Shown here piece after piece: positions 42,678 to 42,756 of a stretch of DNA of 42,756 bases. The stretch spans positions 20,549-63,304 of the forward strand of contig BQKZ01001895.1 of NCBI GenBank assembly GCA_036244855.1, read 5' to 3'. This stretch comes from Temnopleurus reevesii (lineage: Eukaryota; Echinodermata; Echinoidea; Temnopleuroida; Temnopleuridae). The notes below the pieces were generated by a model. It was not told the DNA's origin. It searched no databases and saw only the letters and a list, made by a program, of their open reading frames with translations. Positions within the stretch are counted from its first letter, which is position 1. Each line of letters opens with the position of its first letter. The position numbers and the translations under genes are program-made.

Positions 42678-42756
42678 AGGTTAGGATGCAGAGGATGGGG
42701 AGAGGATGGGGAGAAGAGACAAGAGAATTAGATGAAGAAAGAGAAAGAGAGAGAGA
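42678..42756. repeat. Purine-rich tract at window end
   Basis: GGATGGGGAGA repeats pass into (GA)n and run off the window. A shorter (GA)n lies at 42286-42303. Confidence 0.9.

Noticed and set aside
1..42756. CRISPR array, operon or phage-like system
   Set aside because: Tandem repeats here have no spacer architecture, and the introns, SINEs and MITEs show animal nuclear DNA.

Overview
This window looks like nuclear genomic DNA from an echinoderm, most likely a sea urchin. It is AT-rich and gene-sparse. Coding exons are interrupted by introns with normal GT/AG borders. The intergenic DNA holds many short non-autonomous DNA transposons, tRNA-derived SINEs, minisatellites and purine-rich tracts. 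There is no bacterial-style organisation. The sea-urchin assignment is an inference from repeat types and from the two animal genes, not from a database match.

Two genes are supported, both on the minus strand. (1) A ZFP64-type zinc-finger transcription factor has one large coding exon at 23798-26320. Its probable start codon is at 26305, giving 835 residues with an N-terminal C2HC-like knuckle, nine C2H2 fingers and a Ser/Thr/Gln-rich tail. (2) The middle and later part of an SHCBP1 (or SHCBP1L/Nessun Dorma-type) right-handed beta-helix protein lies in exons between 41583 and 33451. The recovered chain is 41326-41583, 39962-40085, 39016-39163, 37802-38061, 35029-35199 (or its relative at 37296-37445) and 33451-33595. 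Every junction keeps the reading frame. The N-terminal exons lie beyond the right edge of the window, and the C-terminal exon or exons were not found.

Layout. 1-7.3 kb: non-coding DNA with one end of a TTAA-flanked element at the left edge and a complete one at 6767-7277. 7.3-10.5 kb: two minisatellites, with periods of about 80-88 bp and about 158 bp. 10.5-23.8 kb: microsatellites, a hybrid TTAA element, a 21-bp tandem repeat, a three-unit repeat of about 430 bp interrupted by a SINE tail, and a foldback element. 23.8-26.3 kb: ZFP64-like exon. 26.9-28.2 kb: duplicated TTAA-element arms and a long GC-rich hairpin. 28.2-33.4 kb: mostly non-coding, with pogo/Tigger-like MITEs and a tRNA-derived SINE. 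33.4-41.6 kb: the SHCBP1-like gene, whose introns hold partial exon duplicates and many MITEs. 41.6-42.8 kb: intron with a direct repeat and a complete foldback element.

The two genes share strand but nothing else suggests joint function: one is a nuclear DNA-binding protein, the other probably a cytokinesis or Shc-signalling adaptor. The most unusual structure is in the SHCBP1-like gene. One 57-codon, phase 0-0 beta-helix exon has been copied several times, with copies in different stages of decay and split by back-to-back transposons. A neighbouring exon has a separate 97%-identical partial duplicate. No sign of a wholly new system was found, and single Ns at duplication boundaries mean part of this could be assembly structure.
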